Below, in pieces: positions 1 to 26,464 of a stretch of DNA of 64,000 bases. The stretch covers positions 25,244,540 to 25,308,539 of the forward strand of contig CM020504.1 of the NCBI GenBank assembly GCA_009823395.1. The letters are read 5' to 3'. Each line of letters starts with the position of its first letter. Position 1 is the stretch's first letter. Under the pieces are notes generated by a model. It worked only from the letters and a program-made list of their open reading frames with translations, searched no databases and was not told where the DNA came from. The stretch is from Thamnaconus septentrionalis. Lineage: Eukaryota > Chordata > Actinopteri > Tetraodontiformes > Monacanthidae. The position numbers and the translations under genes were made by a program.

Positions 1-924
1 TTCTCCTCAGTGGGACCCAGGTTGGAGTTAAAGAGCTAATAAACAACCTGCCTCTGACCCCTCCACACTTGTATTGTACGTGCTTCGTAAACTGTTGCAT
101 GGGGGTCATGGGTCAGTGTTTCATGACCACCTGAAGGACTCTTTAGAAAGCACAAACATCAGTCGCTTCACCTTCCTCCTCTGAAAACTTGTCAACAGTG
201 TTTGGTCTTGCAGGAGAAACTAGGTGCTGTCAGTTGTTGGAGAGGCTTTCCATGCTTTGGATTCATCATGAAAGTGTGCTGTGCTAGATGGATATTTATG
301 AATGTGATTAATAATTACTGGGAGTGTATTTCTGTCTGTTCTGGTGGCCTCTTTGGCAAGGCCCTTCCCATTCTGACATGCAACACGCGCACTTGGTCCA
401 CAGAAAATGTTTTTCAGCGCAATTTTGACCCACTTTGGGGGATTTTATACTCTGACTGCCGTGTAGCTCCGCCACCAGCCTACAGCCAGACTGTGAGTCT
501 CTATCGATAAAAGGCTGGAAGGGAAACTTCACCAATTACCAGCTGGGTTTGATTGACTCTGTCTTCCCAGGCCCAAATGTCGGGTTCTTCCCTTGTTCGG
601 AAGATGTGATGGTTGCAAATGATGGAACCATGCCTGTCTGACTCTCATGGCTGGGCGCTTTACTCGGCATTAGTTACATTACTAGTGCAGTATTATTAGT
701 ACTAAGTCAGTACACCGTGGGCGCGGCCTCAACGGTTGAATTTGAACTAAATCCTGCGTTTTTCTTCTTCAGTGGCCTGAGACTGAATGACCACCAGGAC
801 ATTGGCAGAATAGAGTAGAAGAGCCGTTATGGTCATCGCACTGCAAGCTGTTACAACAGAATTGTGGTTCTGAGCTATATTGCACCCTATTAAAAAAAAA
901 GAAAGCCCTCAAGGAGATACACAG

Positions 925-1206
925 TCAAAACACACCTTTCTCCACTGCAGGCAGACACTGAAGACATCAAATATATGAGCAAGATTATAAAATTATGCAG
1001 CAAAGAAAAACACCTTCAATAACTCTAATTATGCTTTTTATGAAAGCTGGCTATTTGGAAGAATTTCAAAATAAAAACCTGTTATTAGTTATTTGACACT
1101 TTTACCGTTTCCTCCATAATTCCATGTCCATGTTTTGATGCCAATAGCCATGACAATGAAAGAAGAGACATTCCATTCATAATGTGTCCAAACTGTTGGC
1201 ATAGTT
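925..1206. repeat. Tc1-like non-autonomous element relic, family A copy 1
   Basis: Shares a long stretch (CTCCACTGCAGGCAGACACT, then the words GAAGACATCAAATATATGAG and TATTTGACACTTTTA) with the copies at 8618, 48718 and 50498. The outer ends are eroded. Confidence 0.7.
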
Positions 1207-1336
1207 GGTTAAAAACAATCTAATAAATATAAGGCAGTGCTTCCAAAGTGACATTGTGCCATGTCTGTCCAAGCTTTCTACTGAGGTCCATTTACAAGGT
1301 GCTGAGAGGTCAGAGGTAGACTTGGGTAGCTATTAA

Positions 1337-1745
1337 GGATGTTAACATTAACTGTCAATTAAGAATTTAATCGATTAAATTAGTCACAATTAATAATTTA
1401 TTTATTTTTTACTTTTTTTTTTGTTAAATGGCGTGGTGTGTGCCTAGAGGAAGTTACCTTTAAACAACTTTTTTTTTTCTTTTTTTTTTTATTGAAATTT
1501 GACCCATTAGTAGTCAACTTCAAGTCAGAGGATGAATGTTGAGGGTGTTTCTACTGTTCTCTAATGTGAAAATGGGTCACATTGGACCCTCAACATTATT
1601 GAAGAGTTAAATAATAGTGTAATAATAAATAATGTCTTCCTTGCACATTTTTTCATTGTGAAATTTAGCTTCTCAGGAAAAATGCGCGTCGTTAATCGAT
1701 CAATCTAACGATTAATGAGTGAGTCGATAATTTGCATCCCTCCTA
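1337..1745. repeat. AT-rich transposon-like element with ATTAATCGATT words
   Basis: Starts AAGGATGTTAACATTAAC and ends GATAATTTGCATCCCT, imperfect inverted ends, with ATCGATTAAATTAGTC-type words inside. Related fragments are seen at 4195-4270 and 39560-39615. The family is not named; hAT-like origin is a guess. Confidence 0.45.
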
Positions 1746-2368
1746 GCCAGACTAGGAGTTTTTCCTCGGTGCCCTGAGACTGAATGACAACCAGGACAAT
1801 GGCAGGAGGCAATTATCATGTGAATACGCAGGGACTGTGATTGGCTGTGCTGGTGATGTGGCAGCGGGTGCGGTGTGGAGCGTTGTTCTCCTGGTCGCTG
1901 GCCAGATGTTCCAAGGCGTTTCGTTTCTGGAGATTATTCTTCTTTTTTTAAATTTAAACACAGTTTGCCCAGCGGGCACAGAGCCCAGCCTGGCTCGCCC
2001 CGGCCCGGTTCGGTTCTGGCTCAAAGCCAATGGGCGTGGCCTTGGAAGAGCGGCAAGCGCAGGTCTTCCTCTCCAGGCCTTCTCCGTCTTCGCCTCCGCC
2101 CAGAACCTGCTCCGTCCCCGGGCGAGCGTTCAAAAGCAGCCGCTGCCTTCGCCACCTTCCCGTTAACGTCTTCCAGAACCGGCCGTTCCTGAAGCAACCC
2201 CCCGACCGACCGCCACGCGTCGTCTCTCCATCTCTCCCTCGCTCTCCGATGCATGCTCTCATCATCTCCCATCCCCCTCTCATCACCCTTTCACCCAGAT
2301 GTGAGTGTATTTATAATGTGGAGCACGTGCACTAAATGTTGATCTCTGCCACCACCACCACCACCACC

Positions 2369-2735
<367 letters not shown>

Positions 2736-2849
2736 CGTCTCCCTGCTTCTCGCTCTCCTCCTGGCCTCCATCATCTCCATCCTCCTCCCGCTCCCATTGT
2801 GAATTGTGGTGAATTGTCTCCTCCTCCTCTTCCTTCTCCTCCTTAACTG

Positions 2850-3075
2850 GCTGGAGACGTCGTTTTGCGCGTCTCGCCCGCTCGTAATGAGGGTTTCATT
2901 TTTGGTTTTGTCGACGGCGAGTTGATTGGCCGTCTATTCTGGAGGATCGTGCTGCTGCAGAGCAGATAACTGCTGCTGGCGGCTCTCCTAATCTCAAGAG
3001 TTGGCTTGACCAGCACCTGTAACCTCAGCGCAGCGGCTCCGCACCGCGCCGCTAATCAGGTTCATTTAATATTCC
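2850..3075. promoter_or_regulatory. Non-repetitive intronic block, candidate conserved element
   Basis: Balanced-composition unique-looking sequence between microsatellites, with GCTAATCAGG, GAGTTGATTGG and TTTAATATTCC words. No coding potential. Proposed only from its contrast with surrounding repeats; conservation must be tested. Confidence 0.25.
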
Positions 3076-3804
3076 AGTAATGTACTCTGTCATGAGCAAA
3101 TAACGCACAATAGCACTTTCCTATACACAAATACAGTTCACTGTTGACTTGAGTCGTGTTAGGCTAGGGTCAAAGGTCATTTTACAAAATGAGGTGCAGT
3201 ATAAAGTGAACACTTTTTTTAACCCAGTGTTAAATGGATGATTAGTACAACCTAAATTTTTCTTTTTCCATTTTTAAGCTATCTCCTCTATTTCATTTGG
3301 AGACACCATTGAAGTTCAATACCCCATTGAACGCAATGGGCTATTGAATTGAATTGAATTCTTCATTGGAGCATAAAAAAACAAAAGAACTAAATCAGTT
3401 CAACAATAACCAGAAATAAAATAAGAAAAAAATCCGAGCCTAATACTCAAAGAAAACAAATCTCCAGAAAGTGAAATCTGAAAACTTTCCACCTATTAAC
3501 TTCACAGTTCATCTGCACTTCATTGCAGTCTTTATCAAAATGTATTGAAACAAGATATTATATTCAGCTATTAAACATGATCAACTGTTACATTACTACA
3601 GTTATATTGCTACTATATTATTGTATTTTACATATTATACCTTCATCTCTACATGGCAAATTGCTCGTGACTCGATTTTCCCGCTGCCTTTTTTTGCCTC
3701 GTGCCATTTTGCCATTGTGGTGCAAGGCTGGCTGACAAACGACAAACACTCGCACGCAACTTGTTCCAATTAGCGTCGAATTAACACGCTTGTCTCCTTG
3801 GCAG

Positions 3805-16679
<12,875 letters not shown>

Positions 16680-16895
16680 ACTGAAACACAAAACTGACTG
16701 GCCTTGAACATTTCCCACACCCCTGACCCCTGACCTCTGACCCCTGACCCCCCGACCACGTTTACAGACCTCCACCACAAAATATCCAAACTCGTTGTTT
16801 TTTGCTTCTATTTTTTTTTTCTCATTTGTTGTTGTTGATTTTTCTCTCACTCGTGTTCAGTTTTTTGGCCAGTTATATTTGCAATGTTGTCCGAG

Positions 16896-16932
<37 letters not shown>

Positions 16933-17110
16933 CGTGTGTGTGCACGCGCAAGTGTGTGTGTGTGTTAAGTTAACTCTGACCAACAGTGAGGTCATGGAGG
17001 GTCCTCACAGCTGAGCTCTGCTCCTCCACACAAAGTTCTCTGGCGCCCCCGCTGACAGCACGGCTCCAACACTTCTGCTCTTCATCATCATCATCATCAT
17101 CATTATTGTC

Positions 17111-17143
<33 letters not shown>

Positions 17144-17480
17144 GCTGCTTTCAGCTCGCAGATCTTTATTTTTATTTTTATTTTTATTTTTTTTCATTTT
17201 TGGCTTCCGTGTCTTTGCTGTGTAGTTGTCGTCACGGGGCGGCAGGGAGAAGACACACACACACACACACACACAGAAACCAGTTCTCAGAAGAAGCAAA
17301 GTGCATTGCAGCCGTGTGTGTGTAATGTGTGTGTGTGTGCGAGTGTGTGCGTGTGTGTGTTGCTGCTGCCAGGTGAAGTGCAGGGAAGTCGGCTGCTGTT
17401 TTTAGTTCTCACTTATTGGAGCGTCGGGTCGCCTGCGCAGGAGAAGCAGGGCCGGCCCGATTCACAGTCTCACACACTGA

Positions 17481-17523
<43 letters not shown>

Positions 17524-17578
17524 GCCCCCTTCACCTTCTGTGATGATGTGATTGTTCCTGGGGGAGTCGTTGCTGCAG

Positions 17579-17676
<98 letters not shown>

Positions 17677-18506
17677 ATTGAAGCGATACTGTTCAACCCA
17701 GTCCCACACTGTTGAAAACCAGCCCTTAAACTTTCCACAGCTCCGCCCCCTCCCCCCCTCACCACCGGTCGGGCCCTCTGATTGGTCGGCTTCACCTTAC
17801 TACAGCTACAGCCGCCGCCGGCGCCTCCCTCTGGAGGTGTGTTGGAACAGCGGTGGATGTCGTGTTTCAGGTTTATAGTTTCTCTCTCTGTTAAGGGGGG
17901 GGGCACATTGAAATGGTTGATTTTTCTGTTTTTATTATTTTATTCTTTTTCGTTTCTTCGGTTCTGGTTGCTGCCACATTGAAATCGTTTTATTTTTTCA
18001 TTTTATTTTATTTTTCCTTTGACTCTTCTCTGTTTTCCCGGTAGTTTTTCAGACCAAGTGCTGCTTCCTCTAGTGACCTTTTCTCTTCTAAAGACTGTTT
18101 TCTTGATTAGTCACACACACTGACACCAGGCCTGGCCCAGAACAGGACACGCTTCTTTTTTTTTTTTTTTTTTTTTTTTCAGCAGGGTTGGGAAAAAAAA
18201 AAAAAAAATTCACACCTCTTGATAAAAATGAAGTTCAGCTCTTGCGCGGAAGAAGACACAAGAAGGAGAGATGCGACCGCCGCGTTATGATTACGTCTCC
18301 TCACCCCCCGCCCCCCCCCACCCCCCCGAGGCCAGTTTCAAATAATGACAAATAAAAATGAAAAATGAGAAATCGTGCGAGACGAATCAAAAGCGCGGAG
18401 CGGCGGCGGCGGCGGCAGGGATGGACGGAGCGCGGCCAGGTCTCTGCTACATTTGCTCTCACAGCCAGCCCAGCAGACGCAGGGAGAGAGGGATGGAGGG
18501 ATGGAG

Positions 18507-18548
<42 letters not shown>

Positions 18549-18653
18549 GGGGGCGCCAGAGACCCTCGTCCTCCTCCTCCTCCTCCTCCGTCACGCTGAG
18601 ACAGCAATAACCAAGGCAGCTTTTGAATGTTCCAACATTACTGTCCCAACACC

Positions 18654-18707
<54 letters not shown>

Positions 18708-19110
18708 CTCTATGGATAACCACAAGTGTCGTAAGAAATGAAAAAAACAAAACTTTAAAAAAAAAAAAAAAACTGTAAATGAGGGCAAATAAGTACTGCA
18801 ATCAAGTTTGTCTCACTCTGTTCCTGTTGATGCACTGGTGTTAAAGAGTTAAAATAATCAGGTACCTTTATTACTTAGCTACTTTTCTTGAAAGAAAAAA
18901 AATGGACTTTTTGTTACTTTTAGCCAGCAAGCTGAAGAGCATTACCTCAAAATTCTTATCTAGCCTTGAAGTTTACAGACATACCATGTAAATGTTTTTT
19001 TTTTTTTTTTTTCTCTTTATTGGTGTTTGTTTTTTGTTAAGTTTTTGGAGACATCATGTATGATGAATTGTAGCTATGATGCTTTTAATAAAAGTGAATC
19101 ATGATATTCG
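16680..19110 (+). other. chd7: Probable chd7 3' UTR
   Basis: Non-coding sequence after the chd7 stop with GT, CA and GA microsatellites (16896-16965, 17483-17520, 17581-17675, 18505-18544, 18655-18700) and U-rich runs. The AT-rich, non-repetitive end at about 18840-19110 looks like a vertebrate 3' UTR end. The exact cleavage site is inferred. Confidence 0.5.
19087..19092 (+). terminator. Candidate chd7 polyadenylation signal AATAAA
   Basis: A canonical AATAAA lies inside CTTTTAATAAAAGTG, downstream of the chd7 stop, with a T-rich region before it. It is the best candidate on the + strand before the repeat-rich intergenic DNA. Other AATAAA copies occur earlier, for example near 18350, so this is a choice and not proof. 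Confidence 0.45.
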
Positions 19111-19942
19111 CCTAGGAAACCAAACCTCGGCTTGCATTTCATTTATTTCCTCCCGGTCTCTTTTATTTTGAAAGCCACTCTGTGCTGCAAACGTCTCGGA
19201 TCGGCTCGGCTCGGTTCCGGTGACGTCGATCTCGAAGAAGCTGGAAAAAAAAACCCTGAGAAATCAAAATCAAAAGTTCCCTTTCAGAGCATTTGGTCAA
19301 GCATTTGCTTCTGCTGCTTGTGGTCAATAACTGCTCGATGGGAGGGGTTTGGAACTGCTGTTAGTCTGGCCCATCACCAGGACCATAGGAGACCCAGACA
19401 ACATGGCTGCTAGGATCACTCAGACCCCCCCCCCCCCCCCCACCACCACCACAAGGTGGCAGCTCAGGGGGGAGATCAGTAGGATTTTCCATTTCCTAAA
19501 AAAAAAATCAAAAAAAAAAATCACATTTTGTTATTTAACTACTGGCTGTGTAGAGTGAGTCCACATGGTGTATCATAGAGTCTTGGACCAAAAGAACCAA
19601 TAAACTTTGCTATCAATATAATTTAGGAATCTGTTAGCCATTGTATGTGAGAAGCAGCTGACTGTGGAATATTAATGTGCTGCGAGGCTGCAGGAGGCCT
19701 CCGACCTTCTGTTGGACTCATTGTGCAGCGTCGGCGTGATGCACTGAATGTTGAGCTGATTTTCTTTGTTTAAATAAAAGCAAAATAAGAACAAAGGGAG
19801 GGGTAGTGGGGGGGCGTCCTGGGTGCTGTGTGTGTGTGCCCCGCGTGCACGTGAAAGTGCACGGCGCACCACTCTAGTCGAGCATCAGAAATGGCCTTCG
19901 TCCCACTGGAGCTGCTGACAAAACGTGAACTGACAGCCAGAC

Positions 19943-19988
<46 letters not shown>

Positions 19989-21140
19989 AAGATCCGAGCA
20001 GACAGAGTGTGTGAGAGTTTTGCTTCCCTTTCTTGTGTACTGGGCTACAAACTTGCAGGTATTCCAGGTATTTGTACTCGCTCGGTGAGCGTCGCCCTGC
20101 AACAGGTTGAGCTTCAGGGGGGAAAAAAGTCGTCATTTGATTGCAGAGCGCCGACGTTCCCGCTCCCGTTTGTGCGTCACAGACGCCGCATGCGTGTGAA
20201 GTGACTGCTGTGTGTGTGTGTGTGGCAGGTGGCTTGTGAACGCACCTCGACTTCCTGCCTCAGTAGCCCAGACTCCACCTGGCTTAGCATGCTGCTGCCA
20301 TGCGATGCTAACACGCTATCCGTCTATCCGTCTGTCTGTCTGTGTGTCCGTCTACTGTGTGTCTTTTTCTAGTTGTCACATTGGCGCCGTGAGGGCCAGT
20401 AAGTGTCTGTTGTCAAACTGTGAGTGAAACGTGATGCTGTAACCTGGACTATGAAGCCTTCATGGCAGAGTTGTTTGACCCTGAAGTGAGGAGAGGACGA
20501 CTTCGCTCTTTAAATTTCCGTCTGAGCCGTGAGAGTCGATGGTCACTGCGCACTGTCGCTGGGAACACTGCACTCCTGCTGTGTGTGTGTGTGTGTGTGT
20601 GTGTACGCATTGGTGGGAGGTAATAACTACAGATGCTGTGTTACTGTACTGTAGGTTTTACTTGAGTATTTCTCTTTCTGACGTCCTTTTGCTTTCACTC
20701 CCTGCATTTAAATATCGGTGCTTTTCACCTCTTACACTGGAAAAACACACACGTTACTTTGGTGTTTAAAAGTCTTGAAAATATACAAATTCCATTGAAA
20801 GTTATGTGTTTTGTAGTACTGGTGACTTGACATGGAGCTACTTGACGATACTGTTGTGTAAACTGCATCATCTTTTAGAGAGAGGTCATTTTATCTCGTC
20901 TTTCCGCTCACAAATCAGTTGAATCGGTACTTTGATTTTTATCAGAGTATTTATTTATTTATTTATTTATTTTATTATTATTATTTTATATTATTTTATT
21001 TATTTCTTTAAGTATGTGTACTTTTACTCAAGTGCAGAATGTGAATTCTTCTGCCACCTCTGCTTTAATGTCAACACAGAGCCTCGTCCTTCACACAGGA
21101 CGTCTGCTGTTTCACTGGGAGGAGCTGCTGAGTGCTGTTT
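19111..21140. other. Intergenic DNA, no gene seen
   Basis: Non-coding sequence with GT microsatellites (19947-19985, 20580-20604), a C-run at 19427-19441 and AT-rich TATTT repeats near 20945-21010. No splice-bounded coding segment found. Confidence 0.6.
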
Positions 21141-21142
21141 CT

Positions 21143-21470
21143 GGTGCAGGAGAGCAGGAGCAGAGGAGGAGCAGGAGAGCAGGAGCAGTGGAGGAGCAGG
21201 AGGAGCAGGAGCAGTGGAGGAGGAGAGCAGGAGCAGTGGAGGTGCAGGAGAGCAGGAGCAGAGGAGAGGAGCAGGGAGGTGAGAGCAGTGCAGAGCAGTG
21301 GAGGAGCAAGAGGGCAGGAGCAGAGGAGGTGCAGGAGAGCAGGAGCAGTGGAGGTGCAGGAGAGCAGGAGCAGAAGAGGAGCAGGAGCAGAGGAGGTGCA
21401 GAGCAGTGGAGGAGCAAGAGGGCAGGAGCAGAGGAGGTGCAGGAGAGCAGGAGCAGTGGAGGTGCAGATC
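21143..21470. repeat. GA-rich minisatellite (CAGGAGCAG words)
   Basis: Tandem variants of GCAGGAGAGCAGGAGCAGNGG with internal duplications of about 90 bp. Open in many frames on both strands because of its composition only. Confidence 0.9.
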
Positions 21471-21539
21471 ACTGGGAAGAAGGAAAATGGCCTGGAAAAG
21501 CACTGAGGAGAAGTCAGTGCAGCTCACATGGAGGGCTGT

Positions 21540-21559
21540 GCACGTGCACGTGCACATGC

Positions 21560-21595
<36 letters not shown>

Positions 21596-21836
21596 GGGTG
21601 TGTTTATTCTTGCAGACAGCAAGAGGTGGTGCATAGGTGTGTGTGTGTGTGTGTGTGAGTGTAAGTCTGTGTGTGTGAGAGAGAGTGAGTGTGTGTCTGT
21701 CTGTCTGTGTTTGTGTGTGTGTGACAGACGTCTGGCCTAATCGCCTCGCAGGAGGAAGTGGGACGTGAAATCCACCAGCCGCCCTGCTACACACACACAC
21801 ACACACACACAGACACACACACACACACACACACTT
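21540..21836. repeat. Compound GT/GA/CA microsatellites
   Basis: GT and GA runs at about 21560-21722 and CA runs at 21791-21835 around a short unique core. Confidence 0.9.
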
Positions 21837-21949
21837 CAACAGCAGCCCAGCATGTCGTCCTTTCGTCTACCCTCATTTCTCCTTCCAGGAATTTGGAAAA
21901 TAAAAGTGTCTTGTTAACTGGAGCACTTTGGCTTTGCAGGATCCAGGAG

Positions 21950-22475
21950 GGGAAACCAGCAGCAGCAGCAGCAGAGGGAAACCAGCAGCAGCAGCAGCAG
22001 CAGCAGCAGAGGGAAACCAGCAGCAGCAGCAGCAGAGGGAAACCAGCAGCAGCAGCAGAGGGAAACTAGCAGCAGCAGAGGGAAACCAGCAGCAGCAGCA
22101 GAGGGAAACCAGCAGCAGCAGCAGAGGGAAACCAGCAGCAGCAGCAGAGGGAAACTAGCAGCAGCAGCAGAGGGAAACCAGCAGCAGCAGCAGAGGGAAA
22201 CCAGCAGCAGCAGCAGAGGGAAACCAGCAGCAGCAGCAGAGGGAAACCAGCAGCAGCAGCAGAAACTAGCAGCAGCAGCAGCAGCAGCAAACCAGCAGCA
22301 GCAGCAGGGGAAACCAGCAGCAGCAGCAGAGGGAACTAGCAGCAGCAGAGGGAAACCAGCAGCAGCAGCAGAAACCAGCAGCAGCAGCAGCAGAGCGAAA
22401 CCAGCAGCAGCAGCAGAGGGAAACCAGCAGCAGCAGCAGAGGGAAACCAGCAGCAGCAGCAGAGGGAAACCAGCA
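21950..22475. repeat. CAG-containing 23-bp minisatellite
   Basis: About 25 units, typically CCAGCAGCAGCAGCAG followed by AGGGAAA. CAG number varies per unit, giving lengths of roughly 15-30 bp. Intergenic. Confidence 0.95.
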
Positions 22476-22950
22476 GAACCACTGCACAAAAACAGGTTTT
22501 GATTCAACCATGTGTGGCAGTAACGTATACTGTGTACAGGATGGCGGAGATAATAACAATACTGATGATGAAGATGATGATGATGAAGATATAATGAGTG
22601 GTTTCCAGGATGAAGCTCCTTCTCTTGGTGTGCAGTGATCAGCGGCACTGCAGGAACCAGACTGCACTCTGCCAGCTGACGAGTTGTGAATTTGCTGAGA
22701 TTAGTTAATTAATCCAGGGACTCGACACGGAAATGATGGTTTGAAGCTTCTGGTCACCTCATCGATTCTTCAAGTCTGGGCTCGTGTGAGTGAGAGCACA
22801 GAGCAGCCACTTGATGTTGGCGGCAGGGAGGTTCCAGAGGCCAGCGGACCCTTCAGGGCCTCGGGCGAAGTGGAGAGAGACACCAGCAGCAGAGAGCACA
22901 AGCAGGTAAAACTCAGTGAGTGAAGCCCCTTTCCCACTGGCCAAGAAACC

Positions 22951-23908
22951 TGTTTAAAGCCAGTTTAAAGCCAGTTTAAACACAGTGTAAAGCCAGTGTA
23001 AAGCCAGTTTCAAGCCAGTTTAAAGCCAGTGTAAAACCAGTTTAAAGCCAGTTTAAAGCCAGTGTAAACCCAGTTAAAAGCCAGTGTAAAACCAGTTTAA
23101 AGCCAGTGTAAAGCCAGTTTAAACCCAGTTTAAAGGCAGTTTCAAGCCAGTTTAAAGCCAGTTCAAACACAGTTTCAAGCCAGTTTAAACACAGTTTAAA
23201 CCCAGTTTCAAGCCAGTTTCAAGCCAGTTTAAACACAGTTTAAACCCAGTTTCAAGCCAGTTTAAAGCCAGTTTAAACACAGTTTCAAGCCAGTTTAAAG
23301 CCAGTTTAAAGCCAGATTAAACCCAGTTTAAACACAGTTTAAACCCAGTTTAAACACAGTTTAAACCCAGTTTAAAGCCAGTTTAAAGCCAGTTTAAAGC
23401 CAGTTTAAAGCCAGTGTAAAACCAGTTTACAACCAGTTTACAACCAGTTTAAAGCCAGTTTAAAGCCAGTTTAAAGCCAGTTTAAAGCCAGTTTAAACTC
23501 AGTTTAAAGCCAGTTTAAAACCAGTTTAAACGCCAGTTTAAAGCCAGTTTAAACCCAGTTTAAAACCAGTTTAAAGCCAGTTTAAACCCAGTTTCAAGCC
23601 AGTTTAAAGCCAGTTTAAACACAGTTTAAACACAGTTTCAAGCCAGTTTAAAGCCATTTTAGAGCCAGATTAAACCCAGTTTAAACACAGTTTAAAGCCA
23701 GTTTAAAGCCAGTTTAAACACAGTTTAAAGCCAGTTTAAACACAGTTTAAACCCAGTTTAAACCCAGTTTAAAGCCAGTTTAAAGCCAGTTTAAAACCAG
23801 TTTAAAGCCAGTTTAAACACAGCTTAAACACAGTTTCAAGCCAGTTTAAAGCCAGTTTAAAACCAGTTTAAACCCAGTTTAAACACAGTTTAAAGCCAGT
23901 GTAAACCC
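22951..23908. repeat. 11-bp minisatellite (GTTTAAAGCCA variants)
   Basis: About 87 head-to-tail units over 958 bp. Variants are GTTTAAACACA, GTTTAAACCCA, GTGTAAAGCCA and GTTTCAAGCCA. Contiguous, without spacers. Confidence 0.97.
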
Positions 23909-25094
23909 GCTAACAGCCGGCCTTTGGTGGGAAAGACTCACGGAGCCACGTCAATCTATCGGCTTTAATCAGCTCCGATCGCTTTGCAGTGGAAAAGCCG
24001 GAACCACGGCAACACGCTAATTTACGTGATGATGTTGAGCGTTAAGCGTGCTAGGTCGTAACATCGCGCCAGGCGCGGCGTTTAGCGAATACCGAAACCA
24101 AAGCTCTGCTCGCGCTGGAGACTGGATTCACTCAGCACGTTGCAGCGCTGGCGAGACTTCTTCTCCTCGAGCCCGACAAGGAAGTCCACTGCCCGCCGCC
24201 AGACTGGCTTCCACGCTGCTCTCCGTTGCTCTTTACTTGCCTGAATACTGTCGCACTTCATCGACACGACCTCAGTGCGATGACGTCAGCAGACACGCAG
24301 CAGGTGAACGTGGAGGCTACGGAGCCAGCCAGCAGGGGGCAGACTCTGCCGGTTTTGGTCAGTGGGAAAGGAGCCAAACGCCGATTGGCAGCTTCGAGCT
24401 CCGTGTGTCTCTCTGTGAGGTTCTCTTCAGTTTCCATCTTTTGTGCACCTGAACGCCTCACCTCAAACTAGCCAGAATGACCGCACGAGTGAAGGTTGTG
24501 TGTGTGTGCGTGTGTGTGCGTGTGAGATTCCCTTCAGTTGCCATATCTCCAGTGCACCTGAACGCCTCACGCTGAGCTGGCCTCACCTCACGCGCTGTCG
24601 GTGAATCTCAGCCGACGCCCTGAGAGCTAACGTACGCCTGGCAAAATGTCCTCACAAACGAAGTGTGTGTGTGTGTGTATGTGTGTGTGAGCGAGGGCGT
24701 GCACGTGCACGTGCGCGTGCATGCTGTCCAGATGAATCCCTCCCCGCTCGGCTGGATGTGTCACTTCCTGCTCTCTGCGGTTGTCATGGAGAGGCCAAGG
24801 CTCCGGCGATAAAGAGCCATCTGCCGTCGGCACGACCACCTACAGGCTGGCCGCCGTCACCGCGCCCGTGATTGATAGCCCCCAGAGAAGGACGGAGAGT
24901 GTCAGGGAGGGGGAGAGGGGTGAAGAGTGGGGGAAGGGTGGAGGAGGAGGAGGAGGAGGAGGAGGAGGAGGGCGGCTCCAGATGTCCTCCTGTTTGCTCT
25001 GGAGTCGCTCTCTGTTTTCAAGGGAGACAAATGGTGGAAAGACACATGTGCAAATGCACTCATCCCTCTGTCTTTTGTCGCTCTCGCCACGCGC

Positions 25095-25141
<47 letters not shown>

Positions 25142-26027
25142 GCACGCGCCAACGGTCAGTAATTCGACCTCTCCTCCTCCCCCGCCCCATCGGAAGATCG
25201 GAAAAATGCCCCTCGCTGTTTTTGTTATCACAAAGACAGACGCACAAACTCCAGCTGCTTTAAGACTTGTTGTTATCGTGGAGGAAGAGAGGACGGGGGA
25301 AAAAGAACCCTGCCTCGCCGTTTTTACGCCGCTATCCGCTTGGCTAAGCCAGCGGTGGGCAAACTTTTCCACTCGTGGGCCATCGAGGCTTCTGAGGAGT
25401 TTTCTCATAGAAAGAAAAACCAAAAAAAAAACACCGGGATATGTAGAAAACCTGCTTTAATTTCAATTTGATAATAAACAAAAGCTCTTTTTTTTCCACG
25501 TTGTATTTAGCTCTTTATTGAAACGACTCTGAAAACACTGAAAAATGGATGAAATGCAGCTAGTCTATGACTTACTGACTTACTAACTCCAAAAAATGTT
25601 CCTCTTTCACGCTCTCCTGAAAACACAGCAGCCAAGAGGAGAAGTGACGTCCGTCTTGAGTGGGACATGGAAGCGCAGGAGGGACGAGGACGTCTTCATC
25701 TTCTGATCCGCCTCCATTTTGGGGTTGGGACCCAAAGGTGAGGAGCTGGCTCCCCACCACTGGACCACAACCCTCTGCAGGTCAGTCATGGACTTTTGAT
25801 CCTGATTTTTAACACTTGCAACGACCAGTCATTGATCGTAGAGATTCCAGTGGTGAACTTCGGGTTCATCCGTCTTGAAAATGTCTCGTCTGGAAATGAT
25901 TTCCGTCAGTCGGAAGATCTCGGCTGTGAAGAAAGCCTGGAAACACAGGAAGTGACGATGAGTCCAGTTGCTGAAGATGCTGTGGAGAGTAGAGAGAGTC
26001 GCGCAGGGCTGATCACTATCTCATCGA
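23909..26027. other. Intergenic DNA, no gene seen
   Basis: Mostly unique sequence with GT/CA microsatellites (24663-24690, 25099-25138), a GGA run at 24942-24970 and, near 25350-25400, a GGTGGGCAAACTTTT edge typical of hAT-like fish repeats. No coding segment supported. Confidence 0.55.
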
Positions 26028-26324
26028 CCATCCATCCGTTTCCAATACCCGCTTCTTCCTGAGCTCGGGGTCTCAGGGGTCTGCTGGAGTCTCTCCCAGC
26101 TGTCGTAGGCTGAAGGCACCAGTGGTCGCATACAACCACTCACACACGGAAAAAGTTAGAGTTTCCAATTCACCTCATGTGAGAGGAAGCTGGAGAACCT
26201 GGAGAGAAGCCAGCAGACACAGGGAGAACATGCAAACTCCACACAATAAGACCCCAGGCTCGGAATCGAACCCACAACCTTCTCGCTGAGGGGCAGCAGC
26301 GCTAACCACTGCACCACCGTGTCG
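26028..26324 (-). repeat. tRNA-derived SINE, antisense full-length copy
   Basis: On the - strand it reads CACGGTGGTGCAGTGGTTAG (A-box region), GGTTCGATTCC (B box), the TGTGTGGAGTTTGCATGTTC body and a GGATGGATGG tail. Same family as 30641-30982 (+). Confidence 0.85.
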
Positions 26325-26464
26325 CAGTTGAGTACGTAGCTGCAGGCAATACCATCGCACAACCCATTCACAACAACTGCGCACTGGCTGCTAGCTTGCG
26401 TAGAGTAGCAAGCTATGAATCAGGTTAGCTCGTTCTTGTCAGCTTTACTCTTTTGTCCGTGACC

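Noticed and set aside
1..60. Possible chd7 exon after TTCTCCTCAG at the window edge
   Set aside because: Frames meet stops within a few codons and no CHD7-like peptide is visible.
21024..21839. 271-codon - strand frame
   Set aside because: Composed of GA/CT minisatellite and CA/GT microsatellite translations.
22951..23908. CRISPR-like array
   Set aside because: Units of 11 bp are contiguous with no unique spacers, and the context is a vertebrate genome.
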